Positions 8,049 to 17,386 are shown, counted from the stretch's first letter. The stretch is 37,931 nucleotides of DNA from Cellulomonas sp. (GCA_031178625.1 JAPSIR010000007.1:1-37931), one strand, 5' to 3'. Numbers and translations: made by a program. The notes: a model not told the origin generated them from the letters alone.

Positions 8049-8237
8049 TCAGCGCGGGTGGTCGGGCAGGGTCGCGGCGTCGACCAGGCCCCGGCGGACC
8101 GCACCGACGAGGCGGCGGGGCACGGCGACGGTGCGGCCGTCGACGGTGAGCGGCACGAGGTCGACCGGGGTCGCGACCCACTGGGCCCGCCGCGACCGCG
8201 TGCGGGAGCGGGAGGTCTTCCGCTTGGGGACGGCCAT
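8049..8237 (-). CDS. rpmF: Ribosomal protein L32 (cysteine-free)
   Basis: [20 protein letters not shown]..., 62 aa, no Cys; ATGA overlap with upstream gene. Confidence 0.9.
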   Translation of the reverse strand: MAVPKRKTSRSRTRSRRAQWVATPVDLVPLTVDGRTVAVPRRLVGAVRRGLVDAATLPDHPR

Positions 8238-8359
8238 CAGCCCTGCCTCGCCTTCCACCGCGGGTTGCGCTTGTTGATGACGTACGTCCTGCCGCGGCGG
8301 CGCACGACGATCGACCCGTCCTTCTTCTTCAGCGACGCGAGCGACGCGCGGACCTTCAC
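8237..8359 (-). CDS. rpmJ: Ribosomal protein L36 (cysteine-free)
   Basis: Manual translation: [43 protein letters not shown] start overlapping rpmE2 stop; absent from ORF list because it is short. Confidence 0.9.
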   Translation of the reverse strand: MKVRASLASLKKKDGSIVVRRRGRTYVINKRNPRWKARQG

Positions 8360-8616
8360 GACGTGGCCTCCGTCCCGCGCCCGTAGCGGCGGTTGAACTT
8401 CTCGACGCGGCCCGCGGTGTCCATGACGCGCGCGCTGCCGGTCCAGAACGGGTGGCTCGCGCTGGAGATCTCGACGTCGATGACGGGGTAGGTGTTCCCG
8501 TCCTCCCAGTCGACGGTCGCCGACGAGGTGGCGGTCGACCGCGTGAGGAACGCGAAGTCGGCGGACCTGTCGCGGAACACGACGGGCCGGTAGTCGGGGT
8601 GGATGCCCTTCTTCAC
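8356..8616 (-). CDS. rpmE2: Ribosomal protein L31 type B
   Basis: [28 protein letters not shown]...[18 protein letters not shown]...[14 protein letters not shown] start; no Cys. Confidence 0.93.
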   Translation of the reverse strand: MKKGIHPDYRPVVFRDRSADFAFLTRSTATSSATVDWEDGNTYPVIDVEISSASHPFWTGSARVMDTAGRVEKFNRRYGRGTEATS

Positions 8617-8653
8617 GGGCTGCTCCTCGGGGTCGGGGCGACGGCGGGCGCCG

Positions 8654-8959
8654 TCACCAGCTGGACTTCGTGACGCCGGGCAGCTCCCCGCGCAGCGCCA
8701 TCTGGCGGAACCGCACACGGGACAGGCCGAACGTGCGCAGGTGGCCGCGCGGGCGGCCGTCGGCGAGGTCGCGGTTGCGCAGCCGTACAGGGCTGGCGTC
8801 GCGGGGCTGGCGGTGCAGCTCGGCACGCGCGGCGCGCCGCTCGTCCTCCGTGAGGTGCGGGTTCACGGAGGCGGCCCGCAGCTCGGCGCGGCGCGCGGCG
8901 TACCGGGCGACGACCTCGCGGCGCTGGGCGTCGCGCGCGATCTTGCTCTTCTTGGCCAT
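8654..8959 (-). CDS. rpsN: Ribosomal protein S14 (cysteine-free)
   Basis: [27 protein letters not shown]...[33 protein letters not shown]. Confidence 0.95.
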   Translation of the reverse strand: MAKKSKIARDAQRREVVARYAARRAELRAASVNPHLTEDERRAARAELHRQPRDASPVRLRNRDLADGRPRGHLRTFGLSRVRFRQMALRGELPGVTKSSW

Positions 8960-8961
8960 GC

Positions 8962-9135
8962 TCAGCGCTCCTCGCGGAAGTCGACGTGCCGCCGCACGAC
9001 CGGGTCGTACTTGCTGAGGACGAGACGGTCGGGCGTGTTCCGGCGGTTCTTGCGCGTCACGTACGTGAAGCCGGTGCCGGCGGTCGACCGGAGCTTGATC
9101 ACGGGGCGCAGGTCGGCCCGCTTGCCGCCGGCCAT
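8962..9135 (-). CDS. rpmG: Ribosomal protein L33 (cysteine-free)
   Basis: [61 protein letters not shown] overlap with rpmB stop. Confidence 0.95.
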   Translation of the reverse strand: MAGGKRADLRPVIKLRSTAGTGFTYVTRKNRRNTPDRLVLSKYDPVVRRHVDFREER

Positions 9136-9371
9136 CAGACCTTCTCCCCGCGACGCAGGATCTCGGCGACGACCGCGTCGATGCCGCGCCGGTCGATCAC
9201 CTTGATGCCGTCGGTCGAGACCCGCAGGCGCACGTGCCGCCCGAGGGAGGGCACCCAGTAGCGCTTGCGCTGGATATTCGGGTCGAAGCGGCGGGGCGTG
9301 CGGCGGTGCGAGTGCGAGACGGCGTTCCCGAAGGACGGCACCTTCCCGAGCACCTGGCAGTGACGGCTCAT
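9135..9371 (-). CDS. rpmB: Ribosomal protein L28
   Basis: [63 protein letters not shown]. Confidence 0.95.
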   Translation of the reverse strand: MSRHCQVLGKVPSFGNAVSHSHRRTPRRFDPNIQRKRYWVPSLGRHVRLRVSTDGIKVIDRRGIDAVVAEILRRGEKV

Positions 9372-9388
9372 GGCGCTGCACGCTAGTT

Positions 9389-9401
9389 AATGATTATCGT
9401 T
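9389..9401. promoter_or_regulatory. Zur-box-like palindrome in divergent promoter
   Basis: AATGATTATCGTT (AAnGATnATCnTT, near-perfect dyad) between rpmB(-) and the COG0523-like gene (+). Confidence 0.75.
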
Positions 9402-9442
9402 CGCGTCAACGCCACCGACCCGTCACCACGAAGGAGGCCCCC

Positions 9443-10549
9443 GTGGGTCCTGCTCGCACGCCCGTCGTCGTCCTGTCCTCGATCGACCCGGTGGAGCGCG
9501 ACGCCGTCGTCGCCGGGCTCCTCGTCGACGCACCCCGCGTCGTCGCCGTCCGCCACGACATCCACGACGACGAGGACGGCGGCACGATCCGCCGGGTGGT
9601 CGCCGACGCGTCCGGCGTGGTCGAGGACGCGACCGTCCCGCTCGAGCACGCGTGCCTGTCCTGCGCCGTCCGGGAGGACGCCGTCCCGACGCTCGCGCGG
9701 CTCGCGGCCGACGGCCGGTGGGACGCCGTCGTCCTCGCGCTGCCCGTCAGCGCGGAGTCGCTCCCGGTGGTGCGCGCCCTGGGCTGGGCCATGCGCGCGG
9801 GGGAGCCGCTCGCCCGCCTGCGGGTGGCCGACGTCGTCGCGACCGTCGACCTCGCGACGTTCGAGCACGACCTGCTCGGCGACGACCTGCTCGACGAGCG
9901 CGGCCTCGGCCTCACGGACGACGACCGCCGCTCGGTCGGCGAGGCGCTCGCCGCCCAGGTCGCGCACGCCGACCTGGTCCTGGTCACCGGCGACGCGACC
10001 GACCACCCCGTCGCGTCCGACCTGCTCGACCACGTGCGTGCCGCCGACGGACGCCGGACCGACGGCCGCTACGGCGCGGGCGTGGCCGACCTCGTCGCGC
10101 GCGAGCACCGTCCGGCGACGGCCGAGCGCCGCCTGGACCCGGCGCACGTGGCGCCCGTCCCCGGGGCGCCGACCGCCCACGGCGTGTGGTCGCTCGACCT
10201 GCGCACGCGGCGCCCGTTCCACCCCGAGCGGCTGCTGCACGGCGTGCACCGGCTCGGCGAGGGCCCGCTGCGCAGCCGGGGCCGCTTCTGGGTGCCGAGC
10301 CGGCCGGACACGCTGTGCGTCTGGGACGGCGCCGGCGGCCAGCTGAGCATCGGCGCGGCCGGTCCGTGGCCGACGGAGCGGGCCGACACGCGGATCGTCG
10401 TCGTGGGCACGGGTGCCGAGGCGCCGGCGTTGCGCGAGGCGTTCGAGGACGTGCTGCTGACGCCGGCCGAGGTGCGCGCCGGCCTCACGGCGTGGCTCGG
10501 GCAGCCCGACGTGCTCGCGCCCTGGCTGGGGGAGCGCGCCGCTCGCTGA
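9443..10549 (+). CDS. COG0523/CobW-like protein lacking a recognisable P-loop (possible Mrf-like zinc-stress factor)
   Basis: CobW-type layout with CLSC motif (EHACLSCAVRED) and CobW_C-like C-terminus (RPFHPERLLHGVHRLGEGPLRSRGRFWVPSRPD...); N-terminus VVVLSSIDPVERDAVVAGLL has no GxxGxGK[ST]; RBS AAGGAG before GTG. Confidence 0.8.
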   Translation: MGPARTPVVVLSSIDPVERDAVVAGLLVDAPRVVAVRHDIHDDEDGGTIRRVVADASGVVEDATVPLEHACLSCAVREDAVPTLARLAADGRWDAVVLALPVSAESLPVVRALGWAMRAGEPLARLRVADVVATVDLATFEHDLLGDDLLDERGLGLTDDDRRSVGEALAAQVAHADLVLVTGDATDHPVASDLLDHVRAADGRRTDGRYGAGVADLVAREHRPATAERRLDPAHVAPVPGAPTAHGVWSLDLRTRRPFHPERLLHGVHRLGEGPLRSRGRFWVPSRPDTLCVWDGAGGQLSIGAAGPWPTERADTRIVVVGTGAEAPALREAFEDVLLTPAEVRAGLTAWLGQPDVLAPWLGERAAR

Positions 10550-10678
10550 CCCGGCCGCGCATCCCCCGTGCGAGGGACGGCGGGAGCCCGCTGCGCGGGG
10601 ACGTGCCCGGGGTGCCCCGCTCCGTAGCGTCCGGAGCGTGCCGCAGCACCTTGCTCGGCACCGGAGGAGGGACTCGTC

Positions 10679-11509
10679 ATGCGTCTGGTCAAGCAGCTCG
10701 GAGCCGTCGGAGCCGTCATGGTCGCGGGCGGCCTCGCCGTCGGTGCCGCCGAGAGGAGCTGGGCGCTGACCCTCGTCCTCGGGGTGGCGACCGCGGTGCT
10801 GGCGCTGCTCGCGTACGGCTGGGTGGTGCGCCGGACGGAGCGCCGCGAGCCCGTCGAGGTCGCCCTGCGCGGGGCCGGTGCGGCGGCCGCACGCGGCGTG
10901 GTGCTCGGGACCGCGATGTTCGTCGTCGTCGTCGCGGTGATCGCGGTGCTCGGTGGCTACCGCGTCGAGGGGTGGGGCTCGGTGACCGCCGCGGCCGGTC
11001 TGCTGGGGCTCGCGGTCGTCGCCTCTGTCACCGAGGAGGTCGTGTTCCGCGGCGTCCTGTTCCGGGTCGTCGAGGAGCGCGCGGGCACCTGGGCTGCGCT
11101 CGTGCTGACCTCCGTGCTGTTCGGGGCCATGCACCTGCTCAACCCGCACGCCACGGTGTGGGGCGCGGTCGCCATCGCCGTCGAGGCCGGCGGGATGCTG
11201 GGGGCGGCGTACGCGGCGACGCGCACGCTGTGGCTGCCCATCGGCCTGCACGCCGCCTGGAACTTCACGGCGAGCGGGATCTTCGGCACGGAGGTGTCCG
11301 GCGCGGGCGTCGCGTCGGGGCTGCTGGACGGCGTGACCTCCGGCCCGGTGCTCCTGTCGGGCGGCGCGTTCGGCCCGGAGGCGAGCCTGCCGGCCGTGCT
11401 GACCGGCATCGCCCTGACGGTGGTGTTCCTGCGGGTGGCGCACCGGCGCGGTCACCTCGTGGCACGCCGGCGGCGGACCGAGCCGACCGCGACGACCGCT
11501 ACGGTCTGA
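10679..11509 (+). CDS. CPBP family intramembrane metalloprotease
   Basis: Multiple TM segments; VTEEVVFRGVLFRVVEER and LFGAMHLLNPH motifs. Confidence 0.85.
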   Translation: MRLVKQLGAVGAVMVAGGLAVGAAERSWALTLVLGVATAVLALLAYGWVVRRTERREPVEVALRGAGAAAARGVVLGTAMFVVVVAVIAVLGGYRVEGWGSVTAAAGLLGLAVVASVTEEVVFRGVLFRVVEERAGTWAALVLTSVLFGAMHLLNPHATVWGAVAIAVEAGGMLGAAYAATRTLWLPIGLHAAWNFTASGIFGTEVSGAGVASGLLDGVTSGPVLLSGGAFGPEASLPAVLTGIALTVVFLRVAHRRGHLVARRRRTEPTATTATV

Positions 11510-11511
11510 CC

Positions 11512-12666
11512 GTGGTCGACCTGCGGCGTGCGCGCGCGGCCTGGGAGCGTGCCGACGTCACCGCGCGGGACCTCCCGCTCGCGGTGGCGGTCGCGGTCGC
11601 ACCGCTCGTCCCGTCCCTGCGGAACCAGGGCACGGAGCTGGGCGACCTGGCCGACCGCCCTCACGACGTGCTCACCGTCGTGGCGGTCCTGCTCCAGGCC
11701 CTGCCGCTGGCCGTCCGTCGGCGGTGGCCCGCCGGCTGCCTCGCACTGGTCTCGCTCGGCTTCGCCGTCGACCAGCTGGGCGGCTACCACTCCGCCGCCG
11801 GCATCGCGCTGCCGGTCGCGCTGTTCAGCGCGGGGGCCCACCTGTCCCGCCGCAGGGCCGCGGTCGTGATCGCGGCGTCGGTCGCGTACGTGGCGCTGGC
11901 TGCGGCTCTCGCCCGGCTCGGGTCGCGGGAGGGGCTCTCGGAGTACGTGACGTTCTACCTGGTGATGGGCGTCGCCTGGGGCGTCGGGGCCTGGCTGCGG
12001 CAGACGCGCGCGGCTGAGGCCGAGCACCGCCGGCACGTCGAGGAGGCCGCGCGGACGACCGAGCGGGCGCGGATCGCGCGGGAGCTCCACGACGTCGTGA
12101 CGCACCACGTGACGGCGATGGTGGTGCAGGCCGAGGCCGCGCGGTACGTGACCGCGGACCCGGGACGCGTGGCGGCGTCCCTCACCGCGGTGACGAGCAC
12201 GGGGCGCCGGGCGATCGACGACCTGCGCAACCTCCTCGACGTGCTCGACCCCGGGCACGGGCCCGGTCCCCGGGTGCCCGCGGTCGGCGACCTCGAGGCC
12301 CTGGTGGCGCACACCCGGCTCGGCGGCCAGCCCGTCGAGTACCTCGAGGAGGGCACCGCCGCGACGCCGCCCGGGAGCGCCGAGGTGACCGCGTACCGGG
12401 TGGTCCAGGAGGCGCTCACCAACGCGCTCAAGCACGCGCGCGGCCGCCGCACGGTCGTCCGTGTCCGGCACGAGGAGGGTGCGATCGACGTGGAGGTCGC
12501 GACGGACGGTGGCGGGCGGACCGCCGGACCCGGCGAGGGCGGCGGGCGGGGCCTGGCCGGTCTGCGGGACCGGGTCGCCCTGCTGGGGGGCGACGTCAGC
12601 GCGGGCCGCGAGGCGGGCGGCATCTTCGTGGTCCGCGCCCGGATCCCCACCGGACGCCGGCCGTGA
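11512..12666 (+). CDS. DesK-type sensor histidine kinase
   Basis: TM domain followed by RARIARELHDVVTHHVTAMVVQAEAARYV and HATPase VVQEALTNALKHARG...GRGLAGLRDRVALLGG. Confidence 0.9.
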   Translation: MVDLRRARAAWERADVTARDLPLAVAVAVAPLVPSLRNQGTELGDLADRPHDVLTVVAVLLQALPLAVRRRWPAGCLALVSLGFAVDQLGGYHSAAGIALPVALFSAGAHLSRRRAAVVIAASVAYVALAAALARLGSREGLSEYVTFYLVMGVAWGVGAWLRQTRAAEAEHRRHVEEAARTTERARIARELHDVVTHHVTAMVVQAEAARYVTADPGRVAASLTAVTSTGRRAIDDLRNLLDVLDPGHGPGPRVPAVGDLEALVAHTRLGGQPVEYLEEGTAATPPGSAEVTAYRVVQEALTNALKHARGRRTVVRVRHEEGAIDVEVATDGGGRTAGPGEGGGRGLAGLRDRVALLGGDVSAGREAGGIFVVRARIPTGRRP

Positions 12667-13322
12667 CCGCGCCGCTGCGGGTGCTGGTCTGCGACGACCA
12701 GGACCTCATCCGCACGGGCTTCGCGACGATCGTCGACGCGCAGCCCGACATGGCGGTCGTCGGCACGTGCGCCGACGGGCGTGCGGCGGTCGACCTCGCG
12801 CGTCGCGTGCACCCCGACGTCGTCGTGATGGACGTGCGCATGCCTGTGCTCGACGGCATCGCGGCGACCCGGCTCCTGGCCGGTCCGGACGTGCCCGACC
12901 CGGTGAAGGTCCTCGTCGTGACGACGTTCAACCTGGACGAGTACGTGTACGAGGCGCTGCGGGCGGGCGCCAGCGGGTTCCTGCTCAAGGACGCCCCCGG
13001 TGACCAGCTGCTCGAGGGCATCCGCACCGTCGCGTCGGGTGCGGCGCTGCTGGCGCCCGAGGTGACGCGCCGGCTCGTCGGTCGGTACGCGAGCCGCATC
13101 AGCCCGCCGGCGGGCACCGGCGACGGCGGCGTGCTGACGCCCCGCGAGGTCGAGGTGCTGCGCCTGGTCGCCCGCGGCCTGTCCAACGCCGAGATCGCGC
13201 GCGAGCTGTTCATCAGCCACGAGACCGTCAAGACGCACGTCTCGCGCGTGCTCACCAAGCTCGACCTGCGCGACCGCGTGCAGGCCGTCGTGCACGCGTA
13301 CCGCACGGGGCTGGTCACCTGA
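12663..13322 (+). CDS. NarL/LuxR-family response regulator
   Basis: LRVLVCDDQDLIRTGFATIVDAQPDMAVVG..., LTPREVEVLRLVARGLSNAEIARELFISHETVKTHVSRVLTKLDLRDR. Confidence 0.95.
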   Translation: MTAPLRVLVCDDQDLIRTGFATIVDAQPDMAVVGTCADGRAAVDLARRVHPDVVVMDVRMPVLDGIAATRLLAGPDVPDPVKVLVVTTFNLDEYVYEALRAGASGFLLKDAPGDQLLEGIRTVASGAALLAPEVTRRLVGRYASRISPPAGTGDGGVLTPREVEVLRLVARGLSNAEIARELFISHETVKTHVSRVLTKLDLRDRVQAVVHAYRTGLVT

Positions 13323-13445
13323 CGCCGTGCACTACCGGCTCGTCGAGACCCGGGCGGGCGCCGCGACGACGACGTCCGCAGGCAGGGTGCCCGCCCCGGT
13401 CGCGACGTCCCGAGGCGTCGCCGTGACGGGCGCCCTCGCCGCGCG

Positions 13446-15095
13446 TCACCTGCCGCCCGCGCCCGGGGCCGGGTCGGGGATCTCGTCCGGGCGGTAGCGC
13501 GGGAGCCGGCCCGCCGGGAGGATCGCGGTCGCGCTGACCCCGGCCAGCACGAGCAGGCCGAGCCGCAGGGCGGTGAGGCGGGCCTCCTCGTTGACCTCGA
13601 CGGCGGCCTCGACCTGGGACTCGGTGGCGTCGGTCGCCTCGAGGACGGTGCGAAGGTCGTCGTTGCTGACGAAGTTGACGTCGTCGAGGTCGACCTGGGC
13701 GACGAGCGAGGGCGGCAGCTCGACGTGCTCGACGACCGCGCGCCCGACGTTGAAGGACAGGATCGTGACGAGGAGGGCGCCGGCGAGCGCGGTCCCGACC
13801 GCGGACGCGAGATTCTGCGCGGTGCCGCGGATGGACCCGACGTCGCCGGCGCGGGACGCGGGGGCCGCGGTGACGAGCACGTTGAACACGAGCGTGACCA
13901 GCGCACCCTGCCCGACGCCGAACACGAACAGCCCCAGGATGGTCGGCAGGGTCTCCCAGTTGTTCGTGACGACGAACGAGAGCCACACCAGGGCGACGGT
14001 CGTCAGCGCGAAGCCCGCGACGCCGATGGTCCTCGGCGGGTAGCGCCCGTACAGGCGCACGACGAGGGTCGCCGTGACGAAGACGGTGAGGTTGAACGGC
14101 ATCATCGCGAGGGCCGTGTCGAAGGGGGTGCGTCCCTGCACGATCTGGATGTACAGCGGCACGGTGAAGTTCAGCGCCGCCTCGAGGGCGACGATGATGA
14201 ACATCGCGTACACCGCTGCCCGCTCGCTCGGTCGCGCCAGGACGCCGAGGTCCACCAGGGGAACCTTGCCGGTGGCCGTGCGCCGCCGCGTCCACGCGAA
14301 GAACGCCTGACCCAGCACCAGGCCGGCCAGGACGAGCAACGGCGCCGGCGAGAGCCCGCCCACGTCGAACGGTGCGGCGGGCGACGCGTAGAAGACGCCC
14401 CAGGCGTTGAGGTTGTTGAACCCGAGGGTCAGCAGCACCACCGCGGCGCCGATCACGGCGGCCGCGACGACGTCGATGCGCACGCCCGGGTCGCCGCGGT
14501 CGGAGCGCAGCGTGACGCTGAACGCGAGCACCGCGAGCGCGAGCACGAGCACGATGCCGAAGACGGGTCGCCAGCCCACGAGCGTGCCGAGCGTGCCGCC
14601 GAGGAAGAACGCGCTGACGCCGGAGACCGCGCGGGCCGACCCGAGCGACCCCACCGCCGTCGCCTGCTGCGTGCCCCGGTAGTTCTCCGCGATGAGCGCG
14701 ACGAGCGACGGGACGATGACGGCGGCCGACGCGCCGGCCACCGCCTGACCGGCGATCGCCCAGCCGACGCTCGGCGAGAAGATCATGAGCAGCGCCGAGC
14801 CGGCGAACGTCGTCACCACGACGCGGAAGACGGTGACCCAGCCGACCCGCTGCCCGACCTTCGCACCCGTCATGACGAGCGCAGCGACCACGAGCCCGTA
14901 CACGACGATCGTCGAGCTCACGACGGTGGGCGGCACCCCGAAGTCCTGCACCATGCCACCCAGCGACACCGGCAGCGCGGCGACGTTGAACGACATCAGC
15001 ACCTGGGCCAGGAACAGGCTCACCAGAGGGAGCCACGACCGGCGCCGCTCCGTCGCTTCCTCGGCGGGCGGACGCGTGTCCCCGCGCGTGGTCAT
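13446..15095 (-). CDS. MFS transporter (multidrug-efflux-like)
   Basis: Start at ATG 15095: MTTRGDTRPPAEEATERRRSWLPLVSLFLAQVLMSFNVAALPVSLGGMVQDFGVPPTVVSSTIVVYGL..., many TM helices. Confidence 0.88.
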   Translation of the reverse strand: MTTRGDTRPPAEEATERRRSWLPLVSLFLAQVLMSFNVAALPVSLGGMVQDFGVPPTVVSSTIVVYGLVVAALVMTGAKVGQRVGWVTVFRVVVTTFAGSALLMIFSPSVGWAIAGQAVAGASAAVIVPSLVALIAENYRGTQQATAVGSLGSARAVSGVSAFFLGGTLGTLVGWRPVFGIVLVLALAVLAFSVTLRSDRGDPGVRIDVVAAAVIGAAVVLLTLGFNNLNAWGVFYASPAAPFDVGGLSPAPLLVLAGLVLGQAFFAWTRRRTATGKVPLVDLGVLARPSERAAVYAMFIIVALEAALNFTVPLYIQIVQGRTPFDTALAMMPFNLTVFVTATLVVRLYGRYPPRTIGVAGFALTTVALVWLSFVVTNNWETLPTILGLFVFGVGQGALVTLVFNVLVTAAPASRAGDVGSIRGTAQNLASAVGTALAGALLVTILSFNVGRAVVEHVELPPSLVAQVDLDDVNFVSNDDLRTVLEATDATESQVEAAVEVNEEARLTALRLGLLVLAGVSATAILPAGRLPRYRPDEIPDPAPGAGGR

Positions 15096-16135
15096 GCGCC
15101 GCGGCCCGCCTCGTCGGCCCCGCGCTGCGCGGACGGCTGGGCGGACGAGGCGAAGACGTTGAGGCCGAGCGCCCGCGACAGGTACGCCGTTGCCAGCCGG
15201 CCCCGGACGCTGTTGCCCGCCGGGTCCAAGGGAGGCGAGAACGTGCCGATCGCGCCCTTGCCCGGCGCCACCGCCACGATCCCGCCGGACACGCCCGACT
15301 TGGCCGGCAGCCCGATCTCGAACAGCCACTCCCCGGAGCGTTCGTACATCCCGGTCGCGGCGAGCACCGCGAGCGTGTCCCGGCAGACCTGCCCCGACAC
15401 GACGCGTTCGCCGGTCACCGGGTTGACGCCGCCGTCGGCGAGCGTCGCGCCCATCACGGCGAGGTCGCGTGCGCTGACCCGCAGCGCGCACTGGCGCGTG
15501 TACACGTCGACGACCTCCAGCGGGTCCAGTTCGATGCGCCCGTAGCTCTGCAGCAGTCGGGCGATCGCCTTGTTGCGGGTGTTGGTGGCGGACTCCGACC
15601 GGTACACCACGCCGTCGAGCTCCAGCTGGCGACCGGCGAACCGGGACAGCCCGGTGCGGACGTGCTCCCACTTCTCGGCGAACGACGCCCCCGGCACGAG
15701 CGCCGTCGTGGCCAGGGCGCCCGCGTTGACCATGGGGTTCATCGGGTGCCCGTCGTTGAGCTCGACCGCGATCACCGAGTTGAAGGACAGGCCGGTGTTG
15801 TTGACCCCGACCCGGTCGCGCACCACCTCGTGGCCGTGCTCCTCGCACACCAGGGCGTACACGAACGCCTTCGAGATCGACTGCACCGAGAACTCGACCG
15901 CGGCATCCCCGACGGCGTGTACCGGACCGCTCGCCTCCGCGACGCACACGCCGAACAGGGAGGGGTCCGCCTGGGCGAGCACCGGGATGTAGTCCGCGAC
16001 GACGCCCTCGTCGTGCAGGTGCGAGCGTGCGTGCGCCTCCTGCGCGAGCCGTTCGACCTGGTCCCAGACCGGCAGGGACCCGGTCGAGACCTCCTGCTCC
16101 ACCTCGTCGGTCACCGTCGCCACGTCGACCCCCAT
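15092..16135 (-). CDS. glsA: Glutaminase
   Basis: VQSISKAFVYALVCEEHG, LNDGHPMNPMVNAGALATTALV, RLLQSYGRIE, ATGMYERSGEWLFEIGLPAKSGVSGGIVAVAPGKGAIGTFSPPLDPAGNSVRG. Confidence 0.95.
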   Translation of the reverse strand: MGVDVATVTDEVEQEVSTGSLPVWDQVERLAQEAHARSHLHDEGVVADYIPVLAQADPSLFGVCVAEASGPVHAVGDAAVEFSVQSISKAFVYALVCEEHGHEVVRDRVGVNNTGLSFNSVIAVELNDGHPMNPMVNAGALATTALVPGASFAEKWEHVRTGLSRFAGRQLELDGVVYRSESATNTRNKAIARLLQSYGRIELDPLEVVDVYTRQCALRVSARDLAVMGATLADGGVNPVTGERVVSGQVCRDTLAVLAATGMYERSGEWLFEIGLPAKSGVSGGIVAVAPGKGAIGTFSPPLDPAGNSVRGRLATAYLSRALGLNVFASSAQPSAQRGADEAGRGA

Positions 16136-16215
16136 GCGCAGGGAAGAGACCCGATGCCTGCGATGCTGCCACGGTCCCGGCGTGACGCACAGAGGGGCTG
16201 TCGCCGGGGGACGGC

Positions 16216-17295
16216 TCAGATCCGTCCGCGCACCGGCGTCCGCGCGGCCGGGTCGGGGTCGTCCGGCATCTGCATCTCCGCCCGCACGCCGAGGAGCCGG
16301 ACCTCGCGGTCCTCCACGCGGTCCGCGAGCCCCGTCATCGCGTCCACGAGGGCGGCCCGGTCGCGCGTCGGGGCGGGCAGCCTGCGGCTCCACCCGGTCG
16401 TCACGAACGGCGCGTAGCGGACCTTGAGCCCGACACGGACCGCCGGGCGGCCGTCGTCCTCGACGTCACGGACGACCTGGTCCGCGAGCTCGCGCACCGC
16501 CGCGCGCACCTGGTCGGGCGTCGTGAGGTTCTGCTGGAACGTCGTCTCGCGCCCGTGCCCGCGCGGCACCCACGGCCGGTCGTCCACGGTCGTGGGACCG
16601 AGGCCGTGACCGAGCTCGTGGTACCAGACGCCCATGCGCGGCCCGAACTCCGCGACCAGCGCCTCGACGGGCGCCGCGGCCAGCTCGGCGACGGTGGTGA
16701 CGCCGAGCGCCGCGAGCCGGCGCGAGACCTTCGTGCCGACGCCCCACAGGTCGATCGTGGGGCGCTCGCCCATGACGGCGAACCAGGTGTCCTCGGTGAG
16801 CCGGAAGACGCCGGCGGGCTTGCCGTGCTCGGTCGCGATCTTCGCGCGGACCTTGGTGTCCCCGATGCCGACCGAGCAGTGCAGCGCGGTCGCGCGCAGC
16901 ACCGCGTCCTGCGCGGCGCGCGCCAGCCGCTCGGGGTCGTCGGTCCGGGCGCCGAGGAACGCCTCGTCCCACCCCAGCACCTCGACCACGGCGTCGAGCG
17001 AGCGGAGCGCCGCCATGACGCGGTCCGACACCGCCTCGTACTCGGCGGCGTCCACGGGCAGGAAGACGGCGTCGTGGGGCAGCCTGCGCGCGGCGACGCG
17101 CAGCGGCATCCCGGACCGCACGCCGAACGCCCGCGCCTCGTACGACGCCGTCGACACGACCCCGCGCTCCGTCGGGTCGCCGCGGCCGCCGACGACCACG
17201 GGACGTCCCGCGAGCTCCGGACGGCGCAGCACCTCGACGGCCGCGACGAACTGGTCGAGGTCGACGTGCAGCACCCACGCCCTGCGTGCGTCCAT
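16216..17295 (-). CDS. dinB: Y-family DNA polymerase IV-like
   Basis: VLHVDLDQFVAAVEVLRRPELAGRPVVVGG, GVVSTASYEARAFGVRSGMPL, VLGWDEAFLG, CSVGIGDTKVRAKIATEHGKPAG, LWGVGTKVSRRLAALGV. Confidence 0.92.
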   Translation of the reverse strand: MDARRAWVLHVDLDQFVAAVEVLRRPELAGRPVVVGGRGDPTERGVVSTASYEARAFGVRSGMPLRVAARRLPHDAVFLPVDAAEYEAVSDRVMAALRSLDAVVEVLGWDEAFLGARTDDPERLARAAQDAVLRATALHCSVGIGDTKVRAKIATEHGKPAGVFRLTEDTWFAVMGERPTIDLWGVGTKVSRRLAALGVTTVAELAAAPVEALVAEFGPRMGVWYHELGHGLGPTTVDDRPWVPRGHGRETTFQQNLTTPDQVRAAVRELADQVVRDVEDDGRPAVRVGLKVRYAPFVTTGWSRRLPAPTRDRAALVDAMTGLADRVEDREVRLLGVRAEMQMPDDPDPAARTPVRGRI

Positions 17296-17386
17296 GCGAC
17301 GAGTGTGGCGGTCGGCGCGGTCCCGGTCACCTGCGGGGCCGGCGACGCAGGCGAGCGATGTCGTGGGTGCGGGCTACCGTGCTGCG

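Noticed and set aside
9652-11500. Long upstream part of the 1004-aa plus-strand ORF
   Set aside because: Only the part from GTG 11512 encodes a recognisable histidine kinase; upstream is an alternative frame of the COG0523-like and CPBP genes.
13725-15545. 606-aa plus-strand ORF antisense to MFS/glsA
   Set aside because: Arg/Glu/His/Asp-rich shadow ORF; opposite strand has strong family motifs.
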